Source: Madurella fahalii (lineage: Eukaryota; Ascomycota; Sordariomycetes; Sordariales). From it: a stretch of DNA of 64,000 bases. Both the position numbers and the translations under genes were made by a program. The notes beneath the pieces were generated by a model. The model searched no databases and was not told the origin of the DNA. It worked only from the letters and a program-made list of their open reading frames with translations. Position 1 is the first letter of the stretch. Each line of letters opens with the position of its first letter. The stretch covers positions 2,728,001 through 2,792,000 of the forward strand of contig CM056879.1 of NCBI GenBank assembly GCA_029876055.1. The letters are read 5' to 3'. Positions 33,861-45,134 of this stretch are shown here, piece by piece.

Positions 33861-34966
33861 TCATGCTGACGCCGCCGCCTCTGCCTTCTTGGGCGCCTTC
33901 TCCTTCTTGGCGGCTGCCTTCTTGGGAGCAGCCTTCTTGGTCGCCGCAGGCTTGGGAGCGGCCGTCTTGGCAACGCGGCCAGACTTAGTCTTGGTCAGGA
34001 CGGTGGGCTTGTCCACGACGGCGGGAGCCTGTATAAGGTTAGACAGTAGCCTTAGTGCTTAGACAAGAACGGATGCTTGCCTTCTTCGGCGCGGCGGCCT
34101 TCTTGGGTGCCGCCTTCTTGGGAGCGGCAGGCTTCTTCTCCTTGGGCTCCTTCTTGGTGGCGGCCTCCTTCTTCGGGGCTGCCTTCTTCGCAGCAGGCTT
34201 CTTCTCCTTCGCCTCAGTCTTGGCACCCGTCTCCTTCTTAGGCGCCGCCGCCTTCTTGGGAGCCGCAGGTTTGGCAGCCTTCTTAGCCAGCTTGGTGCCG
34301 CCCGAGGGACCTGTTGGGCGTTAAAACTCTCATACGGAGAAAGGATGTGCAGGCGTCGTACCCTTAGGCTGCTCAAAGACGCCCTTGTCGACGCCAGACT
34401 TCAACGCCTTGTTGAAGAGAGAGTCGAACATCTTCTCGCCGACCTTGATGTTGTTGTTGGCGCGGACATACTTTTTAAGCGATTGGCGGCTGGCGACTGC
34501 GTTAGCGGTTTGACTGCTATGATGCGATAGTGGATGTGGTTGTTGGGCGCGGTCGCACGTGCGACACATGGGATGAGGGTGTTTGGAACAGGACATATTT
34601 GGAAAGCTCTTACCTAGAACCGTTGCGATCCTTGAGCTGCATGAGAAAGACGGGTCAGCAAGATTGATTCTCATCGCGCGCGGCCTGCGAAAGAGGTGCG
34701 GTGGCGCACGAGGCAGTGGCATCATGAGACTGCCTCATCTAAACTGCGACCGCGAGCCCAACACCAAATGCGCCGGAAGAGAGGGAACGGGGATCAATAC
34801 CGCGATGATAGCATCAGTGATCATGTCCTATTAATCATTAGGCACAAAACATCGACTCGAAATCCCGGCCACGGATACGCACCTGGTACGAGGCTTGATG
34901 GGTCGGCGTCTTGGGCTTCGCGGCGGCAGCACCCTCGCTCTTAGTCTCGGTCTTCTTGGGAGCCAT
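33861..34966 (-). CDS. Linker histone H1
   Basis: Binds nucleosome entry and linker DNA. Six exons on the minus strand: 34966-34883, 34827-34801, 34636-34614, 34489-34362, 34310-34081 and 34028-33861; 219 residues. Exons 2 and 3 are only 27 and 23 nt. The globular winged-helix domain (about 20-95) is rebuilt exactly across four exons: DMITDAIIA, LKDRNGSSRQSLKKYVRAN, NIKVGEKMFDSLFNKALKSG, VFEQPKGPSGGTKL. The tail is Lys/Ala/Pro-rich with many APKKAA-type repeats. Introns 1 to 4 are GT-AG (55, 164, 124 and 51 nt). Intron 5 (34029-34080) has a GC donor, AAG|GCAAGC, and is required to join PKK to APAVVDKP; retention would end the protein after 13 extra residues. A TATA box is about 190 bp upstream. 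Filamentous ascomycetes usually have a single H1 gene. Confidence 0.95.
34029..34080 (-). other. Non-canonical GC-AG intron in histone H1
   Basis: 52-nt intron. Donor AAG|GCAAGC fits the known GC-donor consensus, the acceptor is TACAG|GCT, and a CTAAC branch point lies near the 3' end. A GT 13 bases into the intron breaks frame. An in-frame TAA lies within the intron. Confidence 0.88.
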
Positions 34967-35153
34967 GGCGATTGACGTGTAAGTGGTTCGAATAAAACTG
35001 TCAGTTGATCCGTGTAAAAGCGGAATTTGAGTCGGAGCTGAGCTTGGAGTAACTATGCACGGAAATCTCGAGATCGGATTGCAAACAGGGACGTAGAGAA
35101 ACCGGGGACAGGAAGGTGGGTGGGAAGTCGCGCCCGGGGGGGATGCCCTGGTG

Positions 35154-35161
35154 TTTATATA
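35154..35161 (-). promoter_or_regulatory. TATA box of histone H1
   Basis: The minus strand reads TATATAAA about 190 bp upstream of the H1 ATG, the usual distance for a strong fungal histone promoter. Confidence 0.6.
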
Positions 35162-35208
35162 CGGGAGCGGGGCGTTTTGCTCGCCCTTGAGTGATTGTGC
35201 TGATTGTG

Positions 35209-35226
35209 CCCCCCCCCCCCCCCCCC
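35209..35226. repeat. Poly(C)18 run
   Basis: Eighteen consecutive C on the plus strand, about 50 bp upstream of the H1 TATA box. Confidence 0.95.
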
Positions 35227-38086
35227 AGGCCCGGGGGGCACCTAAGACTAGCTGCAGGCCATTTCTGGGGCCCGGCTCACAGCTCGGTGAAGAAGCCTGG
35301 TCCGTGCTCACCCACTTAAAGAGCGCTGGAGCTGCCAACTTTAAGACCCGCTGGGTTCCCGGGAGCTCTGGCATGGCGGAGCAGCGCGCAAACGGCCTCT
35401 TCCCGTCAGCCCAACTCACCTATCCGAGTCCATGATTTCATTACCAAGTCTGTTTAAGCTACACGCAACCGAGTACACCTGGGCCCGGATGGCTGCCCGA
35501 CTTATTCATTCTTCCCATCCCATAGGGCGCAATGCGCGAGTCGGACCACCAGTCAATTACGCATCAGTCACCTACAGCTGCCACCAGTACACGGGACTCG
35601 ACCCAACGTTAGACAGCGGTACACAACGTCGCCCACTCGTAAACACGGTAATTCACCCATCTTCTCTTGGTTGACGCGGCGGCGGCAACATCCCTGGGCC
35701 AGAAGCAGGTGACATGCCACGGCGCCTAGGGCAAGACGAAGCCTGCGAGTGAAATGGATGGGTGAATGGGGGAAGCGTGCCGCGTTCCTCCATGTCTTGG
35801 ATCACTTGCCACCCATACGGTTCTCGCGCTTTCCCCTTTTTGGCGACGATTTAAATCGGAAACAACAAAAAACCCGCAGCGCACCTATTTTCTGATTGGC
35901 CAGGCCGAACAACAAGTCATCCACTTTGTACCTCTCGTTGTCAATCATGCGCACCCCGCCCATTGCAGCCGCAAGCTCTTCGCTCTCTGATCTCGACCAT
36001 CCCCCAATCCCCCATCTCGCCCGACTCGCTCTGCTCCCTCTGCTTCTCTCGTTTCTTCCGCCCCCCTTCGCATACCTCGATGGTTGCATCCGAAGCCTGG
36101 CTTCTTTGTCCTATTTTTTGTTCAATTTTCCGCCCCGAAATCGGGGTCGCCCGATCCGGGTACGGCCTAGGGTCTCGGGAGTCTCAGTCGCCATTGAGCG
36201 AGTGTTCCTGGACGCGTTTTTGGCATCTCGCGACAGTTTGTTGCAAGAAGAACACACCTCGGCGCATTCAATATGGCTCCTCCCCAACCCCTGCTTTACT
36301 ACAAGAGAACAAGTGAACGCGATCGCCGCATTCCAGGCCGTCTTCTCATTTTCTTATTTGTCTCTTCGCTTGTGTCATTGTCACGTTTCGGGGGTTTGTG
36401 TCCGAAGTCACGTCTGATGGTGCGCAAGCCGAGCCACACGCTTGAAGCTATCCGCATCTGAATCATCACGGTGTTCCACCCTCTGCCAACACAACACCCT
36501 ATCTTTTTTTTTTCCCAAAGCCTGTCACTTTTGAGTCATTCAGACGGGCCATTTTCCATGACCATGATCTTTTTTTTTTGGGCACCCTATCTTCCCATAT
36601 GCAGGTGTGCCGGCTGCGGCATCCTCGTCAGCACAGTTGATGTCGTGTCGATCTGCACACCAGCCACCCATCCACACGGGATTGGTCACCCTTAAGCGTC
36701 GTTCAAACATGAAACTGAGCTCGGATGGCGCTGGATACTTCCAGCGCCCAAGGTTTGGTGCCGGGATCTCGTCTTATCTTCCACGCCAGCTGGGTGTGCA
36801 CGTCACGCGGACAACTCGTATTTATGAGGCATCACTTCGCTGTCCCCCTGAGAATCTGGGATTCACCGAGCCTCTGGCACGTTTCGTCCTAGTCAGCAAA
36901 CCGTATAAAGTAGGATCTCTCAACATGGTGCCGGCCGGTTCATGATGACCTCGACGTGTAATTGCCGTTTCGCCGAAATGTCCACACCGCAAATGTCGAA
37001 ATTCGCGAACAGTTTTCCCCCCCAAACATACAATTAGCACGCAGTAACAGGCAAACACCATCAAATATGACACTGTCCGAACCAAGTTGGGACTTGACTT
37101 CTGGTTTTTACCCGGCTCCATCTCTCGTAATCCGCCATGGTTCAATCGATCCGCTTCCGAATGGTTTCAAAGGAGCGGTTAGTACAAATCATCAAGGTGC
37201 ATCAGCAGCTGAAGTTCTTAGCGATATGAGTACCCCGAGCCTCCAACTTCAACTAAATACTTCCCAAAATGGTCGCCACTCTATTAGACTCGCAAGTCCA
37301 CAGATTCCGATCTAACGTAGAGGCATCGAGTGCATGACATGTTATTCGCAGCGTTAGCAATGCCCGTAAGCATGGGCACATATCCTTAGTAAGCTCACAG
37401 ACGGGGAATAGAGTCGTAATATTACTGCTGTTTCGGTCTACGCCTTAGGTGCTGAAGTGCGTATTCGTGATCTGTCCGGGTGTCGTGGATTAGGTTTGAA
37501 CCTTTGGTTTTGTCCCGCCCACTACCTGAGAACCGAAACGACGGTGCTAGAGACTAACCACTCGATGGGCCAGAGCTCGGCGTCCGCTGCCGCAAAGTAG
37601 TTCGACCGTATTCACTAGCTGGAATCTAATTTCGGGGGGTAGGGGGACTGTCTGAGCGTTTGGGTGACCGCTATTTCACGCTCTAAGGAACTGTTTGTTT
37701 AGTGGGATCTTCCGACATTGGCGCCCTCGATGGGCCGGATGTTGCATTCTGCCAGGGTCCCAACCTCGATTCAGTGGCGAGCAGGCAGATGCTAGGAACC
37801 AATTATCGATCCGTGGGAGAGGCGAGTGAGGCACGTCCCTGAGCGGAATGAGGGAATCGTCCGACTCAGTCGTTTTGATCAATCTTTAGACCGATGCTTT
37901 CGAGCGTTGTGTTCGATAGAATGACGACGAAGGACTGCCATAGGTGCCAAATGATTGTGCACCTTCTGAGGGCTGTTTGGTGTTTCGGGCGGGCGTGAGG
38001 GAGATGGTGCCATGATCTCGATACTTTTCTGTCATCCTCAGGCTACCTGCTACGTAACCCTGCGGTTGGAGAGCCTCTCGATCGGG

Positions 38087-38108
38087 AATATATATATATG
38101 TGTGTGTG
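38087..38108. repeat. (AT)n(GT)n dinucleotide repeat
   Basis: AT units pass directly into GT units, a common compound microsatellite. Confidence 0.8.
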
Positions 38109-39130
38109 TAAATAAAATAAAATTACCGTGGCGCCGTCCTAGGCTCACAATAGAATCGCAGTTATCATGTGAAGCGGCAACGACGATTGAATATTGACAA
38201 AGTGTTGATTGATTGAAGTTAGCGGGTCTAGACCCGTTGTACGAAGCTAAGCTTAAGGACGCTGTGTCAAGGCATCTGGTCTGGCTACGTGTCCATAGAA
38301 GCTTTGCCGCGTATCAACTCCTTTCTCGCTGTCCAACCCTCAATCCGACACCAGATCTGGAACACCCAATGTGGCATCGCCTTAGCGCAGACTTGGGTCA
38401 CAGCGGATGCCTAGGAGTCGAACCTGAGCAGCAGTGCGCCTCTAGCAACATCGTAGGAGATCGGGCCCGCAGTGTGATCTCGTATGATCGTGGTCTGTTG
38501 CTGCGGTACTGGCAGGAGGGGAATCACCCATCATGTCGAGCTAGCTTCTGGTCGTGGGGCCGTCATGTCGATACAGATTATTTCGTTAGAAAAGAAATTG
38601 ATTATCTATATCCATTAATCATTTTACTGCACATGTACAGCCGAGCCAACAGTCCAAGTGGCGGTCAGGATATGGACCTAGTATATCTGATCACAATAAA
38701 GGAGATATATATCAAACCAAGAGTCCTATAAACGCTGGATATTGCGTTACTAACTTTCTTTTATTCTGAATTTTTTTCTCCCCTGGTTCATTCCTTGTTA
38801 GCCACACATCGTCGTACAGGTGGAGCGAGGTGTATTAAATATCACCCTACTACCAACTTGGAAAGGACTAGAGAGATAGACGATTAAACCCAAAGGGATG
38901 GTCCATAGAGTCGTCTCTATTCCCGAGGCGGTAGACTTGGTCATGCCGAAGATCGATGGAAAGTCCAGCGCTGCCATCACGCCGGTCTGTCTTCGCCTAC
39001 GAACTTGCCTTGGCTGCTATGATGCATACTGTCAAACTGTCGAGTTATCGAAATCATGTTGACGTTAATGCCGGTGCCACCCAAACGGCACTCAAGTGAA
39101 TTGAGGAAAACTGCCCCGGGAGAGCAGGGT

Positions 39131-39146
39131 CCCTCTGATCGGAGGG
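39131..39146. repeat. Palindrome copy A (one mismatch)
   Basis: Reads CCCTCTGATCGGAGGG; shares its first ten bases with the perfect palindrome at 39300-39315. Confidence 0.6.
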
Positions 39147-39299
39147 CCACACTTACCGGGATGGCGCCCCGGGGGCCGGAACCTTGCCGTGGACCTTTTT
39201 TTCTTTTTGCGCCATAAGTAGGGCCGTCCTGGCTATTGCTCCTTAAACAAGGCGATAAATTCGGCACTCTTTCTAAGCCCTTGGTGTACAAAGCGATCC

Positions 39300-39315
39300 C
39301 CCTCTGATCAGAGGG
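39300..39315. repeat. Palindrome copy B (perfect, 16 bp)
   Basis: Reads CCCTCTGATCAGAGGG, a perfect palindrome 169 bp from its near copy. Confidence 0.7.
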
Positions 39316-39948
39316 AGCTCTATCTGCACATGTTGTTTTGACCTTGTTTAGGCTGCAAGGATCAAATTTGTTATGGTGTCGCCTGGTCTGTCTTGTCTAT
39401 CTTGTCTGTCTGGCATTTGGCCACCTTTGCTCCCCCCTTCCAGTTTGTCTTGATAGGTATGTGGGTGTACATGTGTGTTTCTGCACCATGTCACCAGTAA
39501 TGCTTCAGCTCGCTCACCAACACCTAGCCATTTAACATGGCAAGTTGCCACTTTCCTGCTTAGTCAGGTTAGTCGGGCAAGACGGTTGTTTTGTTGAAGG
39601 TGATGTTGCTAGCACTGGTAAACGCCGAGGGGTAACAATACCATGATTCCCAGATACGTACCACCACACCCGGAAACGCAAAGGAGAGGCGCTTTCTCAG
39701 CGAATACCTACAAGAATGTATAGTAGCAATCAACATGTTGTAATTCCGGTTCAGTCTACCATAATGTATGGCCTATTATATCGCTTCCTATATCATTGCT
39801 TGGCGATAACAAGGCAGCAGCAAGGAAGACCAAAGGGGATTCAACAAACCCAGCGTCTCATTGTGCTATGTACGCCTAATGTCTCAAAATCCCCTTCTAA
39901 AACTAAAGTCTCCAATCATTCATATCCAAAATTCGAATTCCATGATGC

Positions 39949-39978
39949 GCCGCCGCCGCCGCCGCCACCGCCACCGCC
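39949..39978. repeat. (GCC)n trinucleotide repeat
   Basis: About ten GCC/ACC units downstream of pac2; no convincing reading frame uses it. Confidence 0.85.
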
Positions 39979-40124
39979 AGTGTTAAATCATGTTGTAAAT
40001 GCAACTAGTATGCAATGAAGCGGAAACCCTCCTTCGTCTCTCGTTCCAGTCGGTTTGTCAGAAAATGCTACCCGGCTACCCACTGTTGACACAAATTATG
40101 TACCATGCTCTCATCCCCCCCACA

Positions 40125-40141
40125 CCCCCCCCCCCCCCCCC
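40125..40141. repeat. Poly(C)17 run
   Basis: Seventeen consecutive C on the plus strand, 40 bp past the pac2 stop codon, probably in its 3' UTR. Confidence 0.9.
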
Positions 40142-40181
40142 TCTCAAAGCCGCATTTTCTCTCGTCTGTTTTAGGCCAAAT

Positions 40182-41738
40182 TCAGATACAAAAGTTCTTA
40201 TTCAACACGCCGATCGCTCTCGCAGCATCCACCCCCGCCGCGATCCCGTGCGCCCGTTGCCCCGCTGGCAGCGCGTCCACGGGCTGCGGTGCATGCGACG
40301 AGGACGACCCCCCCGGCGAGTTGCCCCCGCTGGTATTGCTGCTTATAGGGTTGGCGTTGGGATGGGGGCTGGTGGCGCTATTCGGCTCCGACGACGAAGT
40401 GTTCGTAGTGCTAGAGCCAGAATTGGACGACGGATCGGGGTGCAGAAGCATCCGCGACAGGGGCATCGCAGCCCTCTCGTTCTTAACTTCCGAAGAAGTA
40501 CTCCTCGGCGGGGACGCCGACAAGGCTCTTGGAGCAGGAGGATGCGGACTTGTGGTCAATGTGCCAGGGTACGCTCCGTTTTGCTGCTGTTGTTGTTGCT
40601 GGTGCTGCTGTTGCTGTTGCTGCTGCTGTGGTTGGTAATGATGCTGCTGGACGTGTTGGTGGTGGTGGGGTGGTTGGCTCCCTGGCATAGGGAGAAGTCC
40701 TGGCGGAGAGCTCCGCCCCGTGCCAGCAGTCGCCCGTGGATCTATCCTGACGGCCTCCATAGCCTGAGCCTGCAGATGTTGCGAGCGCGGAGAATCAAGA
40801 GGAGGTGAACGATGGTCCGGTGCCGGTGGGCTTGCGTAATGATGGGTTCTCGGCTGGTGTGGCTGCGGAAGCGACATCACGGGTTTGGCGGGAGCCGGAG
40901 CAGACAGTTGAGGGTGCGGCAGTGGCAGCGGAGCTCGCTCGTACGCTGGGTTCGGCGGGCCAGGCTGATATTGGTGGTGCGGGTGCGGAGGGTACGCGTG
41001 TGATGGCGGCGGAGGGGCATGCCCTTGCGGATATGGGTAGTGAGCCTGGCTGTACGGCGGTGTCGCGATTGGAGAAGGAGGCCATGCGTAACCTGCCGGC
41101 GGGTACTGATGGTGATAGCCCGGGTGAGGCGGGGCTTGGTGGTGATGTGACGGGTAAGGCTGTTGTTGCATCGGTGTCCTTGTCATGGCCGGCACAGGCG
41201 CCTCGTTCAGGCTTGACTCGGGGTACATGCCTTTTGGGGGAGTGATGTTTTTGAGGTGCGGATCGGTGCTCGGCTGTGGCAGGTTGTGCTGGCCCCTTGC
41301 GTAGTACGAGATTAAGTGCAGATGCTCCCCAGCCGACGTCGTGATGCTGAATGACTGCTTCATAAGCCCGTCGGCTTTGTACCTATACCCGTCGGGCTCT
41401 CCGTCATCGTGGTCCTCGTCGCTACCGCGGCCAGAATCCGGAGTCTTCCCAGCTTGCCTCCTCGGCCCACCAAATGCGTTCCCCCTCTTACCTTCCATCT
41501 CCCTGTAGGTTAAAAAACTCCCAGACACGCGACTGGCGCTCCATGATTTTCCATCGGTCCATCTCCGCATACCTGCTTCCCGCTCATCCCAAACGAAAAC
41601 GGAGCCGGACCGGATCGCTTGCCGCTCCTTCTCGGATAACCTCCTCTGGACCCGTGGGAGGAGGCCTATCCTGCACGCCTCGAAGAGCTTGATGGCGTCG
41701 ACGGGCGTCCGCACGCAGCCATAGTATGTTTCTAACAT
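40182..41738 (-). CDS. pac2: Pac2-type WOPR-domain transcriptional regulator
   Basis: Fungal DNA-binding regulator of the Gti1/Pac2 family; in fission yeast Pac2 controls the switch to sexual development independently of cAMP, and WOPR relatives (Wor1, Ryp1, Sge1) control morphology. Single exon of 518 residues. Residues 1-85 carry the conserved WOPR part: ETYYGCVRTPVDAIKLFEAC, GLLPRVQRRLSEKERQ, SGSVFVWDEREAGMRRWTDG, KSWSASRVSGSFLTYREMEG. A second conserved patch near 110-145 (KADGLMKQSFSIT, HLHLISYY) completes the fold. The rest is Pro/His/Gln-rich, with a poly-Gln tract interrupted by one His near 369-388. I chose the ATG at 41738; the frame is open eight codons further but only from a TTG. 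It sits alone, with over 10 kb of gene-free DNA upstream, as seen for some developmental regulators. Confidence 0.92.
   Translation of the reverse strand: MLETYYGCVRTPVDAIKLFEACRIGLLPRVQRRLSEKERQAIRSGSVFVWDEREAGMRRWTDGKSWSASRVSGSFLTYREMEGKRGNAFGGPRRQAGKTPDSGRGSDEDHDDGEPDGYRYKADGLMKQSFSITTSAGEHLHLISYYARGQHNLPQPSTDPHLKNITPPKGMYPESSLNEAPVPAMTRTPMQQQPYPSHHHQAPPHPGYHHQYPPAGYAWPPSPIATPPYSQAHYPYPQGHAPPPPSHAYPPHPHHQYQPGPPNPAYERAPLPLPHPQLSAPAPAKPVMSLPQPHQPRTHHYASPPAPDHRSPPLDSPRSQHLQAQAMEAVRIDPRATAGTGRSSPPGLLPMPGSQPPHHHQHVQQHHYQPQQQQQQQQHQQQQQQQNGAYPGTLTTSPHPPAPRALSASPPRSTSSEVKNERAAMPLSRMLLHPDPSSNSGSSTTNTSSSEPNSATSPHPNANPISSNTSGGNSPGGSSSSHAPQPVDALPAGQRAHGIAAGVDAARAIGVLNKNFCI
40583..40635 (-). repeat. 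CAG/CAA tract coding for poly-Gln in pac2
   Basis: About sixteen Gln codons, mixed CAG and CAA, interrupted by a CAC. Interruptions of this kind usually keep such tracts stable. Confidence 0.85.
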
Positions 41739-44700
41739 TCTCGGGCCGTGGTCATCGAACAACGATATGTTTTATTCAGGTGCTGGTTACCAGTTGCGTA
41801 GAGTTGATCTGCTCTGCGCAATCCTCCCTTCCTTCCTCGGCTGCAAATGCCTGCCCACCATCCAAGGGGAAGTTTTGGGATACCGGATTTCTAGGTGTCA
41901 CGCGCCCTAGACGTCGACGGAGTCGATGGGCGAGGTTTGCGTTACGTCTTTTGCGTCTCTCTTCAGACACGGCAACTGTGACCGAGTTAATACTAGTGCT
42001 TTATGGGACACAGATGAAGCAGAGACGTGGACATGCTTGGCGCAGTTGAGGGTAACCTGCGACACGACGACAGGGGACGATGAGTATTGCAATCTTGGCA
42101 TCAAGTAAACGCGTCTCCGTCAATGGCGGAGCGTCCTCGAGTTCACTTGACAAACGTACGAAGGCTGTCTAGAAACGGCAGGTTCTCGCGCGAACTGAAG
42201 GCCAGGGGAAATACCGGGGTGGTCCTCGCCCTCGCCCAGGGGACACAGGAGGCTCGCGAGACGTGCAGGGTCACCGCACGGATATTGTGGAGCAGTCCAA
42301 CGCATCACTCTCTTTTTCCATCCTGTGACAGGAGGGGTGATGGCAGGCATTGGCATTCATCCGTACACTTGGTGGCACAACGGGGAGCTAAGCCCACCGC
42401 TCTCCCCAGGCATTGAGACACGGCCCAGCGGTGACTCCACCTGGCTGATCCTAATGATGATTTGGCCTCGTAGTCGATGCGTTGAGCATTCGCGAAGACG
42501 GCTCCGCTTGGAGGGCTGCAACGATCGCTCAGCTGGCCGTGGTGAGCACGCAGGGCAAACAGCCTGTGCCTCGGACCACATCTGGAGCCTCTGCCAGAGA
42601 GATTGTACATCTGGACCGTATGGATTGGGAGGAGAGGCAAGGACAAAAACATGGCCAACAACAAGGGAAAAAAAAAAAAAAATCGAAACAAATGGAAGCA
42701 GTGCTAGAAGAGGAAAGCCTGAACAAGTACGTACCGTTGGGCAGGAGATGGCCGTCCTCAACAAGGCCCGGTAAATGATAAGCGTCGATACGGTTTGCGT
42801 GCTGTCAAGCTTTTAAGACGCGAATCGCTACGCTAAAATTCTCATATGCCGCCCTAGGTTGAGTTTGTTGTGTCTTAGTTGCTGCGTCCTGGTGGGAATT
42901 AAAGTTTTGACATTTGGGCCGGCCGCACGCGAGGAGGCTTCGACGTGCCTTAAAAAGTGAAAATAAGGTCAGAGGGGCCGCGGTTGGCGGCTGGTTGTGG
43001 GGCCCCAACTGCAGGTCGATGACGATGCATCCAATGGCGCAGGGATGCTGCGGAATGTGGGAGTGCAAGGTTCGGGCGGGCTTCCCAGGCTACCTTACCA
43101 GAGGCGGCATCCGGCTCGGGCTGCCCTGGTTAGGATGATGTATGGTACTTATGGTACTTTGTGCGTATGCTTGGTGTACCTGTGCCCCAGTACCCGTACA
43201 CGCTTATAGTACCTCGATTGTTGCGAGAGCTCTGATGCGACGACAGCCAGCCCCCGGGCTGCCGCCCGCAGCTGCTGTTGGAACACTGCCAAAACGAGAA
43301 GCCGCACGTCCTTCCCGCCATCACAGCCCAGACGAGACGAGATGGAGCCTGGCCGCGTCGTCTGTTGGGCGGTGTTGGGCGGATCAGTTACTGTGCGATG
43401 AGAGGGCCACAGGAAATAGGAGTCTCCATAGTGTGGACCCCTCCTCTCCTGGGAAGTGCACTGAAACGATAATTGCGCCGTCCAAGTGGCCCGCCAAAAG
43501 CGTCCCGTGAAAATGCTGTGTCAGTTGGCTGCCTGTATTAGTAATTACTAGGTACGTAAAAAAAGAGGGATTGGCGGCGAATATCGAGGCCGAGGGAGGA
43601 AGCATCGGCCGAGCATCTGCTGCCGTTGCGCCCCTTCCCGGCCAAGCGGCCAAGCGCCAAGGCAGCCAAGCAGCGGAGCAGGCAAGAGCCAAGAGACGTG
43701 TAAAAGACAAAAGAGGCAAAAAGTAACAGCTCGTGGCTCCACCAACTGTCGTAAGCTTATCAATGGAATCACAAGGGGTCTTTCCCGTTAAGCACCACAC
43801 CACTCTCCCGAAAATGAAACTGACATTAGGCGCTGAGGACAGTGACAGCCTCTCTCAGCTCTCCGTTGGCAATGTACAGGGATCGACACGAGTTGGTTCT
43901 GCCCGTTAACTTTTACCTTGCCTAGCCTTGGTTAGACCCGGGCTCGTCGAAAGCGAGTACAGCTTTCAGTTGCAGCGCTCAAGTGTCTGGCTTCCTCTTC
44001 CGTCATCATGCCCTGCTCCGCCCTCGTGCCGCGCAACTGACTTGGCCGTCGTAGCACAAGATCCCGTCCTATCCGCCGAGACTGGCACGCAGTTGGGCCG
44101 GTTGTGAGAGGGTGTACAGTACCTTAGTTGCTTGCTCGGGGGAAGAGGGAAGGGGGGGCAGGGAGAGAACCGCGTTCCGTCCTCTGACTCCTTGCTTCCT
44201 AGCTCGCCGGGTATAACAGACCATTACCTCCGAAGTCGAGTTCGGACCAACGCCAAGGTCTTGTACAACACAAAAAGTGCGAGGCGTCTCGCGGGCTTCG
44301 GGTTGAAGTGTCCATACTCCGTACATAAATTACGCAGGGGCTTGGCCTTGGCGTCTTGGGGGCGGAACAGACCCTTGCAATCCGCCGACGGGATTGTCAT
44401 GGAAATATAATAGGATTTCAAGCTTATTTCTTCACGGCGCCATGTCGGGCGCGCTAGCGCGGATTTTCATGCTTGGGGTAACCCTCCCAACCATGCCTTG
44501 GGCCGAAGCGACTGTTGCCTTGGCGAGCTCGGGATACGCTCACGAGGGACGCCCCGTGACTCCGACAATGCGAGACCTCGGCAAACCGTGGCAGCGCCCT
44601 TTTTCTAACGTGGTGTGGTTCGAGCCTATGGTGTATTGCACATGGGAAGCGAGTGAGAGGTGGATAACTGTTCGTCGGGAACGAGAATTAAGTACATGTA

Positions 44701-45119
44701 TACGACGGGCCCGGCGGTCTGGGGCAGCAATCGCTGGGACGCGGTACTGTCTCTGGACGGCGCGATGGTCTTGGCCAATGCTGGGCAACATGGGGAGGTT
44801 GGAATGTGGCTTGCTGTGAGGTGCTGTGCCGGTATTTTGGATTGGTTCTTTGTCCTTGACTGGCTGCTCCGACGGTGCGCGGATAAACGTTAGACGGTTT
44901 CGCGTAATACATGACAGCTGCTGGGTCCGTTAGTTTGTCTAAGGTAGGCAAGCACTAGTGCCATGCTTGCACCAACCAGGGCTTGTTGGTGCTTGGGAAT
45001 GGTTCTCGTTCCTACTGCGTACTTAGTCAGATCCTTTGTCCACTAGCGTAACCAATGAATCGTATTCGCGTCCAGAAATGGGAATAATGCATCAGGTGCC
45101 TGTCATGGTAAGTTTCCGA

Positions 45120-45134
45120 CCCCCCCCCCCCCCC
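45120..45134. repeat. Poly(C)15 run
   Basis: Fifteen consecutive C on the plus strand within the pac2 upstream gap. Confidence 0.9.

Larger units (their letters stand above)
34967..40181. other. 5.2-kb intergenic region upstream of histone H1, downstream of pac2
   Basis: The first few hundred bases are the H1 promoter (TATA box 35154-35161, C18 run 35209-35226). Beyond that are T-rich stretches (36500-36580), an AT/GT dinucleotide run near 38087-38108, a perfect 14-bp palindrome at 38224-38237, two related palindromes (39131-39146, 39300-39315) and a GCC repeat (39949-39978). I recognise no gene on either strand; base composition is lower in GC around 37300-39000 than in the coding regions. 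Confidence 0.5.

Noticed and set aside
37492..37572. tRNA or tRNA-derived SINE on the minus strand
   Set aside because: An A-box-like (TGGCCCA...GAGTGG) and a B-box-like (GGTTCAAACCT) sequence are about the right distance apart, but acceptor, D and T stems do not pair.
38224..38237. 14-bp palindrome CGGGTCTAGACCCG
   Set aside because: Several palindromes of this length are expected by chance in 64 kb.
38405..38440. Exact B-box match (GGTTCGACTCC) on the minus strand
   Set aside because: The T stem has a mismatch, the acceptor sequence has no partner upstream and there is no A box, so it is not a tRNA gene.
39120..39215. U1-like snRNA (ACTTACC near a G/C-rich stem)
   Set aside because: Only the seven-base splice-site pairing motif fits; no Sm site or stem-loop pattern could be laid out.
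42357..42764. Possible small secreted protein on the minus strand
   Set aside because: The hydrophobic stretch comes from a poly(A) run in the DNA and the frame has no ATG start.
44442..44819. ATG-started frame on the plus strand (126 codons)
   Set aside because: Hydrophobic start resembles a signal peptide but the rest is random-looking and overlaps other frames; not supportable.
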